NCBI RefSeq assembly: GCF_003201655.1
Contig: NZ_QJJU01000015.1
Location: 1 to 64,000, forward strand
Direction: 5' to 3'
Length of the DNA: 64,000 nucleotides
Source of the DNA: Mycolicibacterium moriokaense
GTDB lineage: Bacteria; Actinomycetota; Actinomycetes; Mycobacteriales; Mycobacteriaceae
The position numbers and the translations under genes are program-made. Under the pieces are notes generated by a model. That model worked only from the letters and a program-made list of their open reading frames with translations. It was not told the DNA's origin and searched no databases. Positions 52,014 through 60,707 of this stretch are shown in pieces. Positions within the stretch are counted from its first letter, which is position 1, and every line of letters starts with the position of its first letter.

Positions 52014-53173
52014 AGACCCGCCTCACGTGCGATCAGCATCAGCTGCACTTCCGTTGTCCCCTCGCCGATCTCGAGGATCTTGCTGTCGCGGTAGTGGCGC
52101 GCGACGGGGTACTCGTTCATGAAGCCGTAGCCGCCGAACACCTGCGTGGCGTCGCGCGCGTTGTCCATGGCCGCCTCGCTGGCAACCAGCTTGGCGATCG
52201 AAGCCGCCTTCTTGAAAGGCTTGCCCGCCAACATCAGTGCGGCGGCGTCGTAGTAGGCGGTGCGTGCCGCGTGGGCACGCGCCTCCATCCTGGCGATCTT
52301 GAACGCGATAGCCTGGTAAGTGCCGATCGCCGCGCCGAACGCCTGACGCTCCTTGGCGTACTTCACGCATTCGTCTACACACCCCTGTGCCGAGCCGACC
52401 GACAATGCCGCGATGGCGATCCGCCCCTCGTCGAGGATGCGCAGGAAGTTGGCGTACCCGCGGCCACGCTCGCCGAGCAGGTTCTCCGCGGGCACGCGGA
52501 CGTCGTCGAAGCTCAGCGGGTGGGTGTCCGAGGCGTTCCAGCCGACCTTGTTATACGCGGGCTCGGCGGTGAACCCCTCGATGGGCACCGGCACCAGGAT
52601 CGACGAGATCTCCTTGTTGCCGTCGGTGTCTCCGGTGACGGCGGTGACGGTAACCAGTTTCGTGATGTCGGTGCCGGAGTTGGTGATGAACTGCTTGCTG
52701 CCATTAATGACCCAGTGCCCGTCGTCCTCGAGCCGGGCCGTTGTCCTGGTCGCGCCTGCGTCGGTGCCGCCGCCGGCCTCGGTCAGGCCGAATGCCCCGA
52801 GTGCCTTACCACTTGCCAAGAGTGGCAACCACTCTTGCTTCTGCTCGTCGTTGCCGAAGCGGTACACCGGCATGGCGCCAAGCGACACCCCGGCCTCGAG
52901 CGTGATGGCCACACTCTGGTCGACCTTTCCAAGCTCCTCGAGTGCAAGGCACAGCGCGAAGTAGTCGCCGCCCATGCCGCCGTACTCCTCGGGGAACGGC
53001 AGGCCGAACAATCCCATGTCGGCCATCCCGGAAACGACTTCGTAAGGGAACGAATGCTCTTCGTCGTGTTTGGCCGCGACCGGTGCGACCACGCTTTGGG
53101 CGAAGTCGCGCACCGTCTTCGCGAGCTGCTCGTAGTGATCGGGCAGCATTCCGGTGGCTATGAATTCAGGCAT
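52010..53173 (-). CDS. fadE19: Isovaleryl-CoA dehydrogenase type acyl-CoA dehydrogenase
   Basis: A 387-residue FAD enzyme (Rv2500c). It has the acyl-CoA dehydrogenase folds: FGLPFPEEYGGMGGDY, GAFGLTEAGGGTDAG and WVINGSKQFITNSG for substrate and FAD binding. The catalytic Glu lies in ILDEGRIAIAAL, the position used by isovaleryl-CoA dehydrogenases rather than the C-terminal Glu of short-chain enzymes. It converts isovaleryl-CoA to 3-methylcrotonyl-CoA. ATG start, 10 bases after accA1. Confidence 0.93.
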   Translation of the reverse strand: MPEFIATGMLPDHYEQLAKTVRDFAQSVVAPVAAKHDEEHSFPYEVVSGMADMGLFGLPFPEEYGGMGGDYFALCLALEELGKVDQSVAITLEAGVSLGAMPVYRFGNDEQKQEWLPLLASGKALGAFGLTEAGGGTDAGATRTTARLEDDGHWVINGSKQFITNSGTDITKLVTVTAVTGDTDGNKEISSILVPVPIEGFTAEPAYNKVGWNASDTHPLSFDDVRVPAENLLGERGRGYANFLRILDEGRIAIAALSVGSAQGCVDECVKYAKERQAFGAAIGTYQAIAFKIARMEARAHAARTAYYDAAALMLAGKPFKKAASIAKLVASEAAMDNARDATQVFGGYGFMNEYPVARHYRDSKILEIGEGTTEVQLMLIAREAGL

Positions 53174-53183
53174 GAGGTTCCTT

Positions 53184-55181
53184 CTAATCCTTCGTGCTTG
53201 CGGTGATCCTAGCCAGCGGCTGGCCCACCTTGACCTGGTCGCCTACGGCGACAAGCAGTTCGACAACGCCGTCGACCGGTGCCGACAATGCGTGTTCCAT
53301 CTTCATGGCTTCGACGGTGACGACGACCGCGCCCGCGTCCACGTGCTGACCGTCGTGCACACCCACGGCAACCACCGATCCCGGCATCGGGCTGGTCAGC
53401 TCGGCGTCGCCGACGTGTTCGTCGTCGGGCCGCACGGGCGCCTCCCGTAGCTCCTCGACCATCGCGGTGCGTCCGCCGCCGGACAGCCAGATCTGGCCGT
53501 CAGTAGCGGCAACCAGGTACTCGGTGCGCAACCCGTCCAGCGTGACGGTCAGCCGATCACCGTCGAGAGACGCTGCGAGCGTGTGTGATTCGCCGTCTTC
53601 GACCAGCGCGGTGGCCGCGCCCGGAACGCCGGTGAGGTACACGTGGTCGGTGCGCTCGCCCGCGTGCAGCCGGAACGTCGTCGGCGCCCGCTCGCCCAGG
53701 CGCCAACCCGAAGGCACCTCCCACAGGTCACCGACCGGGCCGGGCCATGCGCGCAGCCACTTGTATGCCGCCGCGGCGATCAGCTCGTCGTCGCCGTGCT
53801 GAGCCGGAATGTAGTCGGGCGTCCGGCGGTCCAGCAGGCCCGTGTCGAGACGGCCTGCGGCGACGTCGGGATCGGCCAGCAGGAAACGCAGGAACTCGAT
53901 GTTGGTGGTGACGCCGAGCACCGCGGTGTCCCGCAACGCGCGGTCGAGCGCATCGAGGGCGGCAGGCCGGTCGCCGGCGTGGGCGATGACTTTGGCCAGC
54001 ATCGGGTCGTACTCGCTGCCGATGACCGCGCCGGGCGCGAGGCCGGAATCCATCCGGACACCGGGCCCCTCTGGCTCTGCGAGGTCGAGCACCTCGCCAC
54101 CGGTCGGCAGGAAGCCGCGCGACGGATCCTCCGCATACACACGGGCTTCGATCGCGTGGCCGCTCATGGTGATGTCGTCCTGCGCTATCGGCAGCTTCTC
54201 CCCTGCCGCGATGCGGATCTGGAGCTCAACCAGATCGATACCGGTGACCATCTCGGTCACCGGGTGTTCGACCTGTAGGCGGGTGTTCATCTCCATGAAG
54301 AAGAACTCGTCGGGGCGATCCGCGGAGACGATGAATTCCACGGTGCCTGCGCCGGTGTAGTCCACACTGCGGGCGGTGTCGCATGCGGCCGCGCCGATAC
54401 GCGCCCGGGTCTCAGGGTCCAGCAGGGGCGACGGCGCTTCCTCGATGACCTTCTGGTGACGGCGTTGCAGACTGCACTCGCGCTCGCCGAGGTGGACCAC
54501 GTTGCCGTGACCGTCGGCGAGCACCTGCACCTCGATATGCCTGGGGTTCAACACAAACCGCTCGAGGAACAGCGTGTCGTCGCCGAACGCCGACGCCGCC
54601 TCCCGACGCGCGGAGACGAGGGCAGCGGCCAGTTCGGGCGCCTCGTGCACGACCCGCATGCCCTTGCCGCCGCCGCCTGCCGACGGCTTTACCAACACCG
54701 GATATCCGACCTCGTCCGCCCCGGCAATCAGATCGGCATCGGTCAAACCCGGCCGCGAAACGCCGGGCACGACCGGCACCCCGAACGCCGAAACCGCGGC
54801 CTTGGCAGCGATCTTGTCGCCCATGGTCTGGATCGCCTCGACAGGCGGACCGATGAACACGATGCCTGCCGCCCGCAGCGTTGCGGCGAATTGTGCGTTC
54901 TCCGAAAGGAACCCGTAGCCGGGGTGCACCGCCTGAGCGCCGGTGCGTCGCGCCGCCTCGACGACCGCCTCGACGTCAAGGTAGCTCAGCCGCGCCGGAG
55001 GGGGGCCAATGCGCACGGCGGTGTCGGCCTCGGCGACGTGGCGCGCACCGGCGTCAGCATCGCTGAACACCGCCACCGACCGGATGCCCATGGCGCGCAA
55101 CGTGCGGATGACCCGCACGGCGATCTCGCCGCGGTTGGCTATCAGAACGGTATCGAAAGTCTGGGAAGACATCGGCCTCAC
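53184..55181 (-). CDS. accA1: Methylcrotonyl-CoA carboxylase alpha subunit
   Basis: A 665-residue biotin-dependent carboxylase alpha chain (Rv2501c). Domains: biotin carboxylase (residues about 5-450, with IANRGEIAVRVIRTLRAMG, the GGGGKGMRVV ATP loop and MNTRLQVEHPVTEMVTGIDLVE), a linker, and a biotin carrier domain at 595-665 with the biotinyl K627 in EAMKM. It carboxylates 3-methylcrotonyl-CoA. GTG start overlaps the accD1 stop (GTGA). Confidence 0.95.
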   Translation of the reverse strand: MRPMSSQTFDTVLIANRGEIAVRVIRTLRAMGIRSVAVFSDADAGARHVAEADTAVRIGPPPARLSYLDVEAVVEAARRTGAQAVHPGYGFLSENAQFAATLRAAGIVFIGPPVEAIQTMGDKIAAKAAVSAFGVPVVPGVSRPGLTDADLIAGADEVGYPVLVKPSAGGGGKGMRVVHEAPELAAALVSARREAASAFGDDTLFLERFVLNPRHIEVQVLADGHGNVVHLGERECSLQRRHQKVIEEAPSPLLDPETRARIGAAACDTARSVDYTGAGTVEFIVSADRPDEFFFMEMNTRLQVEHPVTEMVTGIDLVELQIRIAAGEKLPIAQDDITMSGHAIEARVYAEDPSRGFLPTGGEVLDLAEPEGPGVRMDSGLAPGAVIGSEYDPMLAKVIAHAGDRPAALDALDRALRDTAVLGVTTNIEFLRFLLADPDVAAGRLDTGLLDRRTPDYIPAQHGDDELIAAAAYKWLRAWPGPVGDLWEVPSGWRLGERAPTTFRLHAGERTDHVYLTGVPGAATALVEDGESHTLAASLDGDRLTVTLDGLRTEYLVAATDGQIWLSGGGRTAMVEELREAPVRPDDEHVGDAELTSPMPGSVVAVGVHDGQHVDAGAVVVTVEAMKMEHALSAPVDGVVELLVAVGDQVKVGQPLARITASTKD

Positions 55182-56731
55182 ATCCGGAAAACGCCGTAGG
55201 AAACCGACTCGAGCGGCGCCTGTCCGACGACTGAAAGAGCCAGCCCCAGCACGGTTCTGGTGTCAGCCGGGTCGATCACACCGTCGTCCCAGAGCCGGGC
55301 CGTCGAGTAATAGGGGTTGCCCTGGTCTTCGTACTGCTGACGAATGGGCCCCTTGAACTCCTCTTCCTCTTGCGCGGTCATGTCGCCGCGAACTGTCGCG
55401 AGTACCGACGCGGCTTGCTCACCGCCCATCACCGAGATCCGCGCGTTCGGCCACATCCACAGGAAGCGCGGCGAATACGCCCGCCCGCACATCGAATAGT
55501 TCCCCGCTCCGTAGGAGCCACCGATGACGACCGTCAGCTTCGGCACCCTGGCGCAGGCGACCGCGGTCACCATCTTCGCGCCGTGCTTGGCGATGCCGCC
55601 CGCCTCATAGTCGCGGCCCACCATGAAGCCCGAGATGTTCTGCAGGAACAGCAGCGGGGTCACGCGCTTATCGCACAATTCGATGAAATGTGCACCCTTG
55701 AGCGCGGATTCGCTGAACAGCACGCCGTTGTTGGCGACGATCCCGACGGGATGACCGTGGATGCGGGCGAACCCCGTCACCAATGTGCTGCCGTATTCGG
55801 CCTTGAACTCCGCGAACTCACCGCCGTCGACAATCCGCGTGATGACCTCGTGCACGTCGTAGGGCACCCTGGGGTCGACGGGCACGACATCGTACAGCTC
55901 GGCCTGATCGGCGACGGCGGCGACGGTCGGCGTGACGTCCCACGGCAGCGTTGTCCGCGGGCCGAGCGTGGAGACGATGCGGCGCACGATGCGCAGCGCG
56001 TCGCGGTCGTCGTGCGCCAAATGGTCTGTGACACCGGAGGTCTTGGAGTGCAGGTCACCGCCACCGAGGTCTTCGGCCGTCACCACCTCGCCGGTTGCGG
56101 CCTTCACCAGCGGTGGGCCGCCGAGGAAGATGGTGCCCTGATTGCGAACGATCACCGCCTCGTCGCTCATCGCGGGCACGTACGCACCGCCTGCGGTGCA
56201 CGACCCGAGGACGGCGGCGATCTGCGGGATACCGTCGGCGGAGAGGTTGGCCTGGTTGTAGAAAATGCGACCGAAATGCTCGCGGTCGGGGAACACCTCG
56301 TCCTGGCGCGGCAGGAAGGCTCCCCCGGAGTCGACCAGGTAGATGCACGGCAAGCGGTTCTGTCCGGCGATCTCCTGAGCACGCAGATGCTTCTTGACGG
56401 TGACCGGGTAGTACGTGCCGCCCTTCACCGTCGCGTCGTTGGCCACGATCATGCATTCGCGGCCGGAGACTCGGCCGACCCCTGCGATCATTCCGGCGCC
56501 GGGACACTCGTCGTCGTACATGCCGTCGGCGGCCAGCGGCGCCAATTCCAGAAAGGGACTGCCGGGGTCGAGCAGTCCATCGACGCGGTCGCGTGGCAAC
56601 AACTTGCCGCGGCTCACGTGCCGCTCGCGGGCGCGCTGCGGTCCGCCGAGCGCCGCGGTGGCCAGCTTCGTGCGCAGCTGATCAACCAGCGCGAGGTGCT
56701 CGTCGCGGTGGGTACCCGGCGATGCCATCAT
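55178..56731 (-). CDS. accD1: Methylcrotonyl-CoA carboxylase beta subunit
   Basis: A 517-residue carboxyltransferase (Rv2502c). The carboxyltransferase folds are complete, with oxyanion-hole segments LGSCTAGGAYVPAMSDE and GGSYGAGNYSMCGRAYSPRFLWMWPNARISVMGG. It transfers the carboxyl group from biotin on AccA1 to 3-methylcrotonyl-CoA. First gene of the leucine operon, just below a large palindrome bound by the TetR protein. Confidence 0.95.
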   Translation of the reverse strand: MMASPGTHRDEHLALVDQLRTKLATAALGGPQRARERHVSRGKLLPRDRVDGLLDPGSPFLELAPLAADGMYDDECPGAGMIAGVGRVSGRECMIVANDATVKGGTYYPVTVKKHLRAQEIAGQNRLPCIYLVDSGGAFLPRQDEVFPDREHFGRIFYNQANLSADGIPQIAAVLGSCTAGGAYVPAMSDEAVIVRNQGTIFLGGPPLVKAATGEVVTAEDLGGGDLHSKTSGVTDHLAHDDRDALRIVRRIVSTLGPRTTLPWDVTPTVAAVADQAELYDVVPVDPRVPYDVHEVITRIVDGGEFAEFKAEYGSTLVTGFARIHGHPVGIVANNGVLFSESALKGAHFIELCDKRVTPLLFLQNISGFMVGRDYEAGGIAKHGAKMVTAVACARVPKLTVVIGGSYGAGNYSMCGRAYSPRFLWMWPNARISVMGGEQAASVLATVRGDMTAQEEEEFKGPIRQQYEDQGNPYYSTARLWDDGVIDPADTRTVLGLALSVVGQAPLESVSYGVFRM

Positions 56732-56742
56732 CCCTCCGTCGT

Positions 56743-56791
56743 TTGAGTTAATGACGACTAACTTGTGGTATGTTAGTCGCGATTAACTCAA
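56743..56791. promoter_or_regulatory. Large operator palindrome between accD1 and the TetR gene
   Basis: Left arm 56743-56762 and right arm 56772-56791 are 20 bases each, match at 18 of 20 as inverted repeats, and are separated by 9 bases. Each arm itself contains a near-palindrome of the type TTAGTCGCGATTAA. It covers the whole divergent promoter, so one repressor could shut both genes. The position and shape fit the BkaR operator described in mycobacteria. Confidence 0.8.
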
Positions 56792-56818
56792 GTGTCTACC
56801 AGCAGGTTGGAGGGGCCG

Positions 56819-57442
56819 ATGGCGACGTCGATGCCCGCCACCACCCGGCGCAGCCGGGCAAAGTCAGACCGCCGCAGCCAGCTGATCGCCGCGGCGGAGC
56901 GCCTTGTCGCCGAGCGAGGTTTTCTCGCGGTGCGACTGGAGGACATCGGGGCGGCCGTTGGCGTCAGCGGTCCCGCGATCTACCGGCACTTCCCCAACAA
57001 AGAGGCGCTGTTGGTCGAGCTGCTGGTCGGGATCAGCACCCGGCTGCTGGCCGGCGCCACGAATGTGGTCACCGGCGCCGACGACCCTGCAGATGTGCTT
57101 GACGGGCTCATCGACTTTCATTTGGACTTCGCGCTCGGCGAGTCAGACTTGATCCGCATCCAGGACCGCGACCTCGGACACCTGCCGCCAACGGCCAAGC
57201 GACAGGTCCGCAAGGCGCAACGGCAATACGTCGAGATCTGGGTCGATGTGCTGCGCCAGTTGGACGACACCCTCAACGAGGCCGATGCGCGGCTGATGGC
57301 CCACGCGACATTCGGTTTGTTGAACTCGACAGCACACAGCGTGAAACCCGGTGCCGCGAAAGCGGCCGAGGCCAGCTCGCGTGCCGTCTTACGAACAATG
57401 ACGGTCGCGGCGCTGACCTCGGCCGGACGTGCTGGGGATTAG
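56819..57442 (+). CDS. bkaR: TetR family repressor of branched-chain keto-acid genes
   Basis: A 207-residue TetR regulator at the position of Rv2506. The helix-turn-helix spans about residues 18-65 (LIAAAERLVAERGFL, RLEDIGAAVGVSGPAIYRHFPNKEALL). The C-terminal helices form the ligand pocket. The orthologous mycobacterial regulator, named BkaR, represses an operon for branched-chain keto-acid metabolism; that function is inferred here by position. ATG at 56819 has GGAGGGG upstream. The stop overlaps the stop of the small membrane protein (TTAG). Confidence 0.9.
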   Translation: MATSMPATTRRSRAKSDRRSQLIAAAERLVAERGFLAVRLEDIGAAVGVSGPAIYRHFPNKEALLVELLVGISTRLLAGATNVVTGADDPADVLDGLIDFHLDFALGESDLIRIQDRDLGHLPPTAKRQVRKAQRQYVEIWVDVLRQLDDTLNEADARLMAHATFGLLNSTAHSVKPGAAKAAEASSRAVLRTMTVAALTSAGRAGD

Positions 57443-57594
57443 TACCAGGCTCTCCTGCCGCCGACGGGCCGTCCGACGGACCCGAGGATCCAGAACACTG
57501 CGCCGACAACGATCAGGATGACTCCGATGGTCCACAGGATGTTGATCCCGAATATCAGACCGAGTATCAGGAGAACTGCACCTAGAACAATCAT
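57439..57594 (-). CDS. DUF6131-type small membrane protein
   Basis: A 51-residue ORF reading MIVLGAVLLILGLIFGINIL, then WTIGVILIVVGAVFWILGSV and GRPVGGRRAWY: two membrane helices and a basic C-terminus, the DUF6131 pattern found throughout mycobacteria. AAAGGAA lies 11 bases upstream. Its gene follows the 80-residue membrane protein by 39 bases, so both may be expressed from the SigF-type promoter upstream. Function unknown. Confidence 0.8.
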   Translation of the reverse strand: MIVLGAVLLILGLIFGINILWTIGVILIVVGAVFWILGSVGRPVGGRRAWY

Positions 57595-57633
57595 GGCGAT
57601 TCGATTCCTTTCGAAATACGTACTGCCAGTTGG

Positions 57634-57876
57634 CTACTGGCTAGGTTTAGGCAGGTTGCAGTCGGTCACCTTCGGGTTGACCCCTGCATAGTTCAGTGGG
57701 CCGACGATTACGGTGAGAGCGATGGTGCCCGCCGTCGCACAGTTGGTTACGTTGTTGCTGAAGTACCCACGCTGATAGGTCGCAATCACGCCGATCAGCA
57801 ACCAGATCAGCACGATGACACCGAGGATTCCGCCACCTCTCACGCTGCGCCTCCATTTCGTATTGGCGCCACTCAT
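57634..57876 (-). CDS. Small membrane protein with a SigF-type promoter
   Basis: An 80-residue protein. A basic N-terminus (KWRRSVRGGG) leads into one membrane helix (ILGVIVLIWLLIGVIATYQ); the outer part has two Cys (NCATAG and DCNLP). Family members are common in mycobacteria, with function unknown. A GTTT-N16-GGGTAA promoter sits 20-45 bases upstream, so general-stress (SigF) expression is likely. The neighbour downstream is the DUF6131-type gene. Confidence 0.8.
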   Translation of the reverse strand: MSGANTKWRRSVRGGGILGVIVLIWLLIGVIATYQRGYFSNNVTNCATAGTIALTVIVGPLNYAGVNPKVTDCNLPKPSQ

Positions 57877-57895
57877 CGGCGCGTACGCAGCGTGT

Positions 57896-57921
57896 TTACC
57901 CGGCAGACAATTTCGGTAAAC
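57896..57921 (-). promoter_or_regulatory. SigF-type promoter
   Basis: On the minus strand GTTT (57921-57918) is followed after 16 bases by GGGTAA (57901-57896), matching the mycobacterial SigF consensus GTTT-N15-17-GGGTA(T/A). The ATG at 57876 lies 19 bases beyond the -10 element. Confidence 0.7.
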
Positions 57922-57942
57922 GTGTCGAAGGCGACGTTTCGG

Positions 57943-59784
57943 TTACGAAATGGGTGTCGTTGCGAACGCCGCGGTGAGCCAGTCGTTCATCGCCCTGACC
58001 AGGACGGCCCTGCTTTCTCGCTTGTCGATCTCGTGGCCGTCGTCGTCGAACACCAGCAGCTCGACGCTGCGGCCGAGCGCACGCAAAGCGTCGTACATCT
58101 GCTGCGATTCGGCGGGCGGGACGTTGGTGTCGTTGAGGCCGTGCACCAAGAACAGTGGCGCGGTCATCGCGTGTGCACTCAATAGCGGCGACAACCGGTC
58201 GAGCAGTTCCCGGTCGCTGACCGGGTGCCCGTACTTGGGATGGGCCGCCGCAGCGATCCACGGTTCGGTGTTGCGGTACCAGGTATTCAGGTCGCTCATC
58301 CCGCAGATGCTGATTCCCGCGGCGAACAGGTCAGGGTGAAAGGTGAGCGCCGCCTGCGTCAGGTACCCGCCATACGACCAGCCGCAGCACGCGACGCGAT
58401 CGGCAGGCGCGAAGCCGCGGTCGACGAGATATCGCACCGCGTCGGCGACGTCGTCGATCGCGGCGAATCGCTTCTCCTTGTCATCGGCGTGCATGAACGT
58501 TCGGCCGAATCCTCCCGAGCCGCGGACATTCGGAAGGAACACGCTGATGCCCGCCTCGAGCAGCGGTGGGAAGAACTCGTTGTAGCCGGGCCGGCCCTGC
58601 CCTTCTGGCCCGCCATGCAGGAAGATCATCGCGCCGACCGGTGCGACTCCCGCAGGCGGACAGAACAGCCAGCCGCTGAACACCAGCCCGTCACGGGCGG
58701 TGATGGTCTCCAGGGTGGGGTCGGCTGCCACGGGCCCGCTGCTGGGCACCCTGTCGACGGGCTCCCATTCGCGGGTGCGGGGGTTGACCAGCTCGACCGT
58801 CGGCGGGGTCGAGGGGCCCTGCACCGTCATCGCAAGCATCGACCCGCCCGCACTGATGCTCAGCTCGCCGGCCACCATGCAGGGCAGCGGAATTGGCTCG
58901 TGCAGCGTCTTGTCGGCGTATTCGAGAATTTGTAATTCGCTGGCGCCGTTGATGTTCCACAACAGTGCAACTGTCGACAGGTCGTCGCTCACGACGAACT
59001 CGTCGAGTTCATGGCCGGGCCGCTCGGCGAGAACCTGATACGACGCCCCATCGGGGGTCGCGGTGACCTCCAGCAGCCTGGCGTGATCGGTGCCGTTCTC
59101 GCTGCGGATCAGGGTGCGGACATAGCCGTCGGCGCTGGCGATCCCGTAGGTCTTCGCCGGCTGATACAGCGTGGTGACGTCCCCATCCGGCCCAGCGCGA
59201 AGGCGTCGCGGACTGTGGTCGTCGAGGATGATTCCGGCGTCGGTGGTGGAGCCGGGATCGTATGGCAGCAGCGCGATTTCGGTCATCCCCCGCAACATGA
59301 TCAGGTCGCGGTAGCCGCGCGGTCCCACCCGTACCAGCGATACGCCGGCCCAAGCGTCGACGAGCCTGCCGCCCGACCGGCGGTCGAGCACCACGGTAGT
59401 GCCATCGGCCGGATCGATCAGGCACGAACTGCCGACGCCGTCCTCGCCGGTCAGGATCGCCGCAACATTGGTGCCGTCCCACGCGATCAGTTCTGCGGTC
59501 CCTTCCGTGGCGCCGACGGGCCACTGATCAATGCGATGGGCGTCGCGGTCGTCGGGATCGGTTGTCACGACCCAGATCTGGCTGCGCGTTGCGCCGTCGG
59601 GTGCGACCTCACACGCCAGCCAGTGGCCGTCGGCCGAATGGAGGACACGAGTGACGGCGCCCTCGACCGGTAGCTCGACGTCGCGCGACGAGCTTGCGCG
59701 CCAGCCACTCAGAAAACGCTGCACGGCGCGCGGGAAGCCGCCGTCATCGACAAGGTGGGCGAACGCCGTCGCGTCCGGCGACAT
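57943..59784 (-). CDS. S9 family prolyl oligopeptidase-type peptidase
   Basis: A 613-residue serine peptidase from the ATG at 59784 (a longer frame reaches 59862; neither has a clear ribosome site). The N-terminal two-thirds is a beta-propeller (repeats such as LIAWDGTNVAAIL). The C-terminal alpha/beta-hydrolase domain has GWSYGG (nucleophile Ser), then VHGLNDTNVPP (Asp) and DDGHEI (His). It may be an acylaminoacyl-peptidase or dipeptidyl peptidase; no signal peptide, so cytosolic. Confidence 0.9.
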   Translation of the reverse strand: MSPDATAFAHLVDDGGFPRAVQRFLSGWRASSSRDVELPVEGAVTRVLHSADGHWLACEVAPDGATRSQIWVVTTDPDDRDAHRIDQWPVGATEGTAELIAWDGTNVAAILTGEDGVGSSCLIDPADGTTVVLDRRSGGRLVDAWAGVSLVRVGPRGYRDLIMLRGMTEIALLPYDPGSTTDAGIILDDHSPRRLRAGPDGDVTTLYQPAKTYGIASADGYVRTLIRSENGTDHARLLEVTATPDGASYQVLAERPGHELDEFVVSDDLSTVALLWNINGASELQILEYADKTLHEPIPLPCMVAGELSISAGGSMLAMTVQGPSTPPTVELVNPRTREWEPVDRVPSSGPVAADPTLETITARDGLVFSGWLFCPPAGVAPVGAMIFLHGGPEGQGRPGYNEFFPPLLEAGISVFLPNVRGSGGFGRTFMHADDKEKRFAAIDDVADAVRYLVDRGFAPADRVACCGWSYGGYLTQAALTFHPDLFAAGISICGMSDLNTWYRNTEPWIAAAAHPKYGHPVSDRELLDRLSPLLSAHAMTAPLFLVHGLNDTNVPPAESQQMYDALRALGRSVELLVFDDDGHEIDKRESRAVLVRAMNDWLTAAFATTPIS

Positions 59785-59939
59785 CGACGCGCCGTAGACC
59801 CGACGGACCCGCGCTCCCACCACATCGATTCTGCATGCTCGACGGCCGGAGAGTCGGGCCAAACCCGCGTAGACCCAGGTGGCGGCGGTTCACGGTCGCC
59901 TGAGCGGATGCACAGGTACCCTGCAGCCATGAGGTGGGA

Positions 59940-60707
59940 ATGACCGATTCACCACGGCGCGACGGGCCCGAGCCGAACCAACCGCTCGGCAATAGCTACC
60001 CCGCATACACCGATCCGGCGTATGCGAACCAGGCGTCCTACGGTCCCCCCTATCAGGCACCGTATGTGCCACCGCCCACCGAGCGGCTGCCCGCTTACTC
60101 GCCGTATGGCAACGATCCGTACGCGACCGGCCAATACGGCGCCCAGTATCCGCCTGGCGAACCGCCGCAGCCGCCGCCGGAAGGCCCGAAGTCGCCCCGC
60201 TGGCTGTGGGTGGTAGCCGGGATCTCGGTCGTGATGGTGATCGGCCTGGTGATCGCGCTGGTCATCGTCAACAGTTCACGCCAGCAGACCGTCGTGGCAC
60301 CGCTGCCGTCTATGACGGAGCCGAGCTTCACCACGCCGAAGCCGACGACGACGTCACGCCCACCCATCCCCGTCTTCCCCCTGCCGACGCTGCCAACCGC
60401 GCCGTCGACCACAGGCCCGACCGGCCCCTCTACACCGGGTGCCACCGAAATCGTGGAGTACAACGTCTCGGGCGACGGTCGGGCCATCAACATCACCTAC
60501 GTCGACACCGGTGGTGTGTTGCAGACCGAGTTCAACGTGATGCTGCCGTGGAAGAAGACGGTCGAGCTGGCTAAGCCTGCCAAGGATTCCGCCAGCGTCA
60601 GCATCATCAACGTCGGCCGCGAAGTGAACTGCTCGATCACGGTCAACGGCGTGCAGGTGCAGCAGCGCACCGGCGCGGGCCTGACCATCTGCACCGGGGC
60701 CGGTTAG
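59940..60707 (+). CDS. Pro-rich membrane-anchored protein, MmpS-like domain (Rv2507 type)
   Basis: A 255-residue protein. The cytoplasmic N-terminus is Pro/Tyr-rich (YPAYTDPAYANQASYGPP), with a membrane helix at about residues 86-108 (LWVVAGISVVMVIGLVIALVIV). A Thr/Pro linker precedes an outer domain (about 170-255) with EYNVSGDGRAINITYVDTGG, LPWKKTVEL and two Cys, an MmpS-like beta fold. The ATG at 59940 has AGGTGGGA upstream. In mycobacteria it sits beside the MFS gene (convergent, overlapping stops) and near cmrA. Confidence 0.9.
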   Translation: MTDSPRRDGPEPNQPLGNSYPAYTDPAYANQASYGPPYQAPYVPPPTERLPAYSPYGNDPYATGQYGAQYPPGEPPQPPPEGPKSPRWLWVVAGISVVMVIGLVIALVIVNSSRQQTVVAPLPSMTEPSFTTPKPTTTSRPPIPVFPLPTLPTAPSTTGPTGPSTPGATEIVEYNVSGDGRAINITYVDTGGVLQTEFNVMLPWKKTVELAKPAKDSASVSIINVGREVNCSITVNGVQVQQRTGAGLTICTGAG

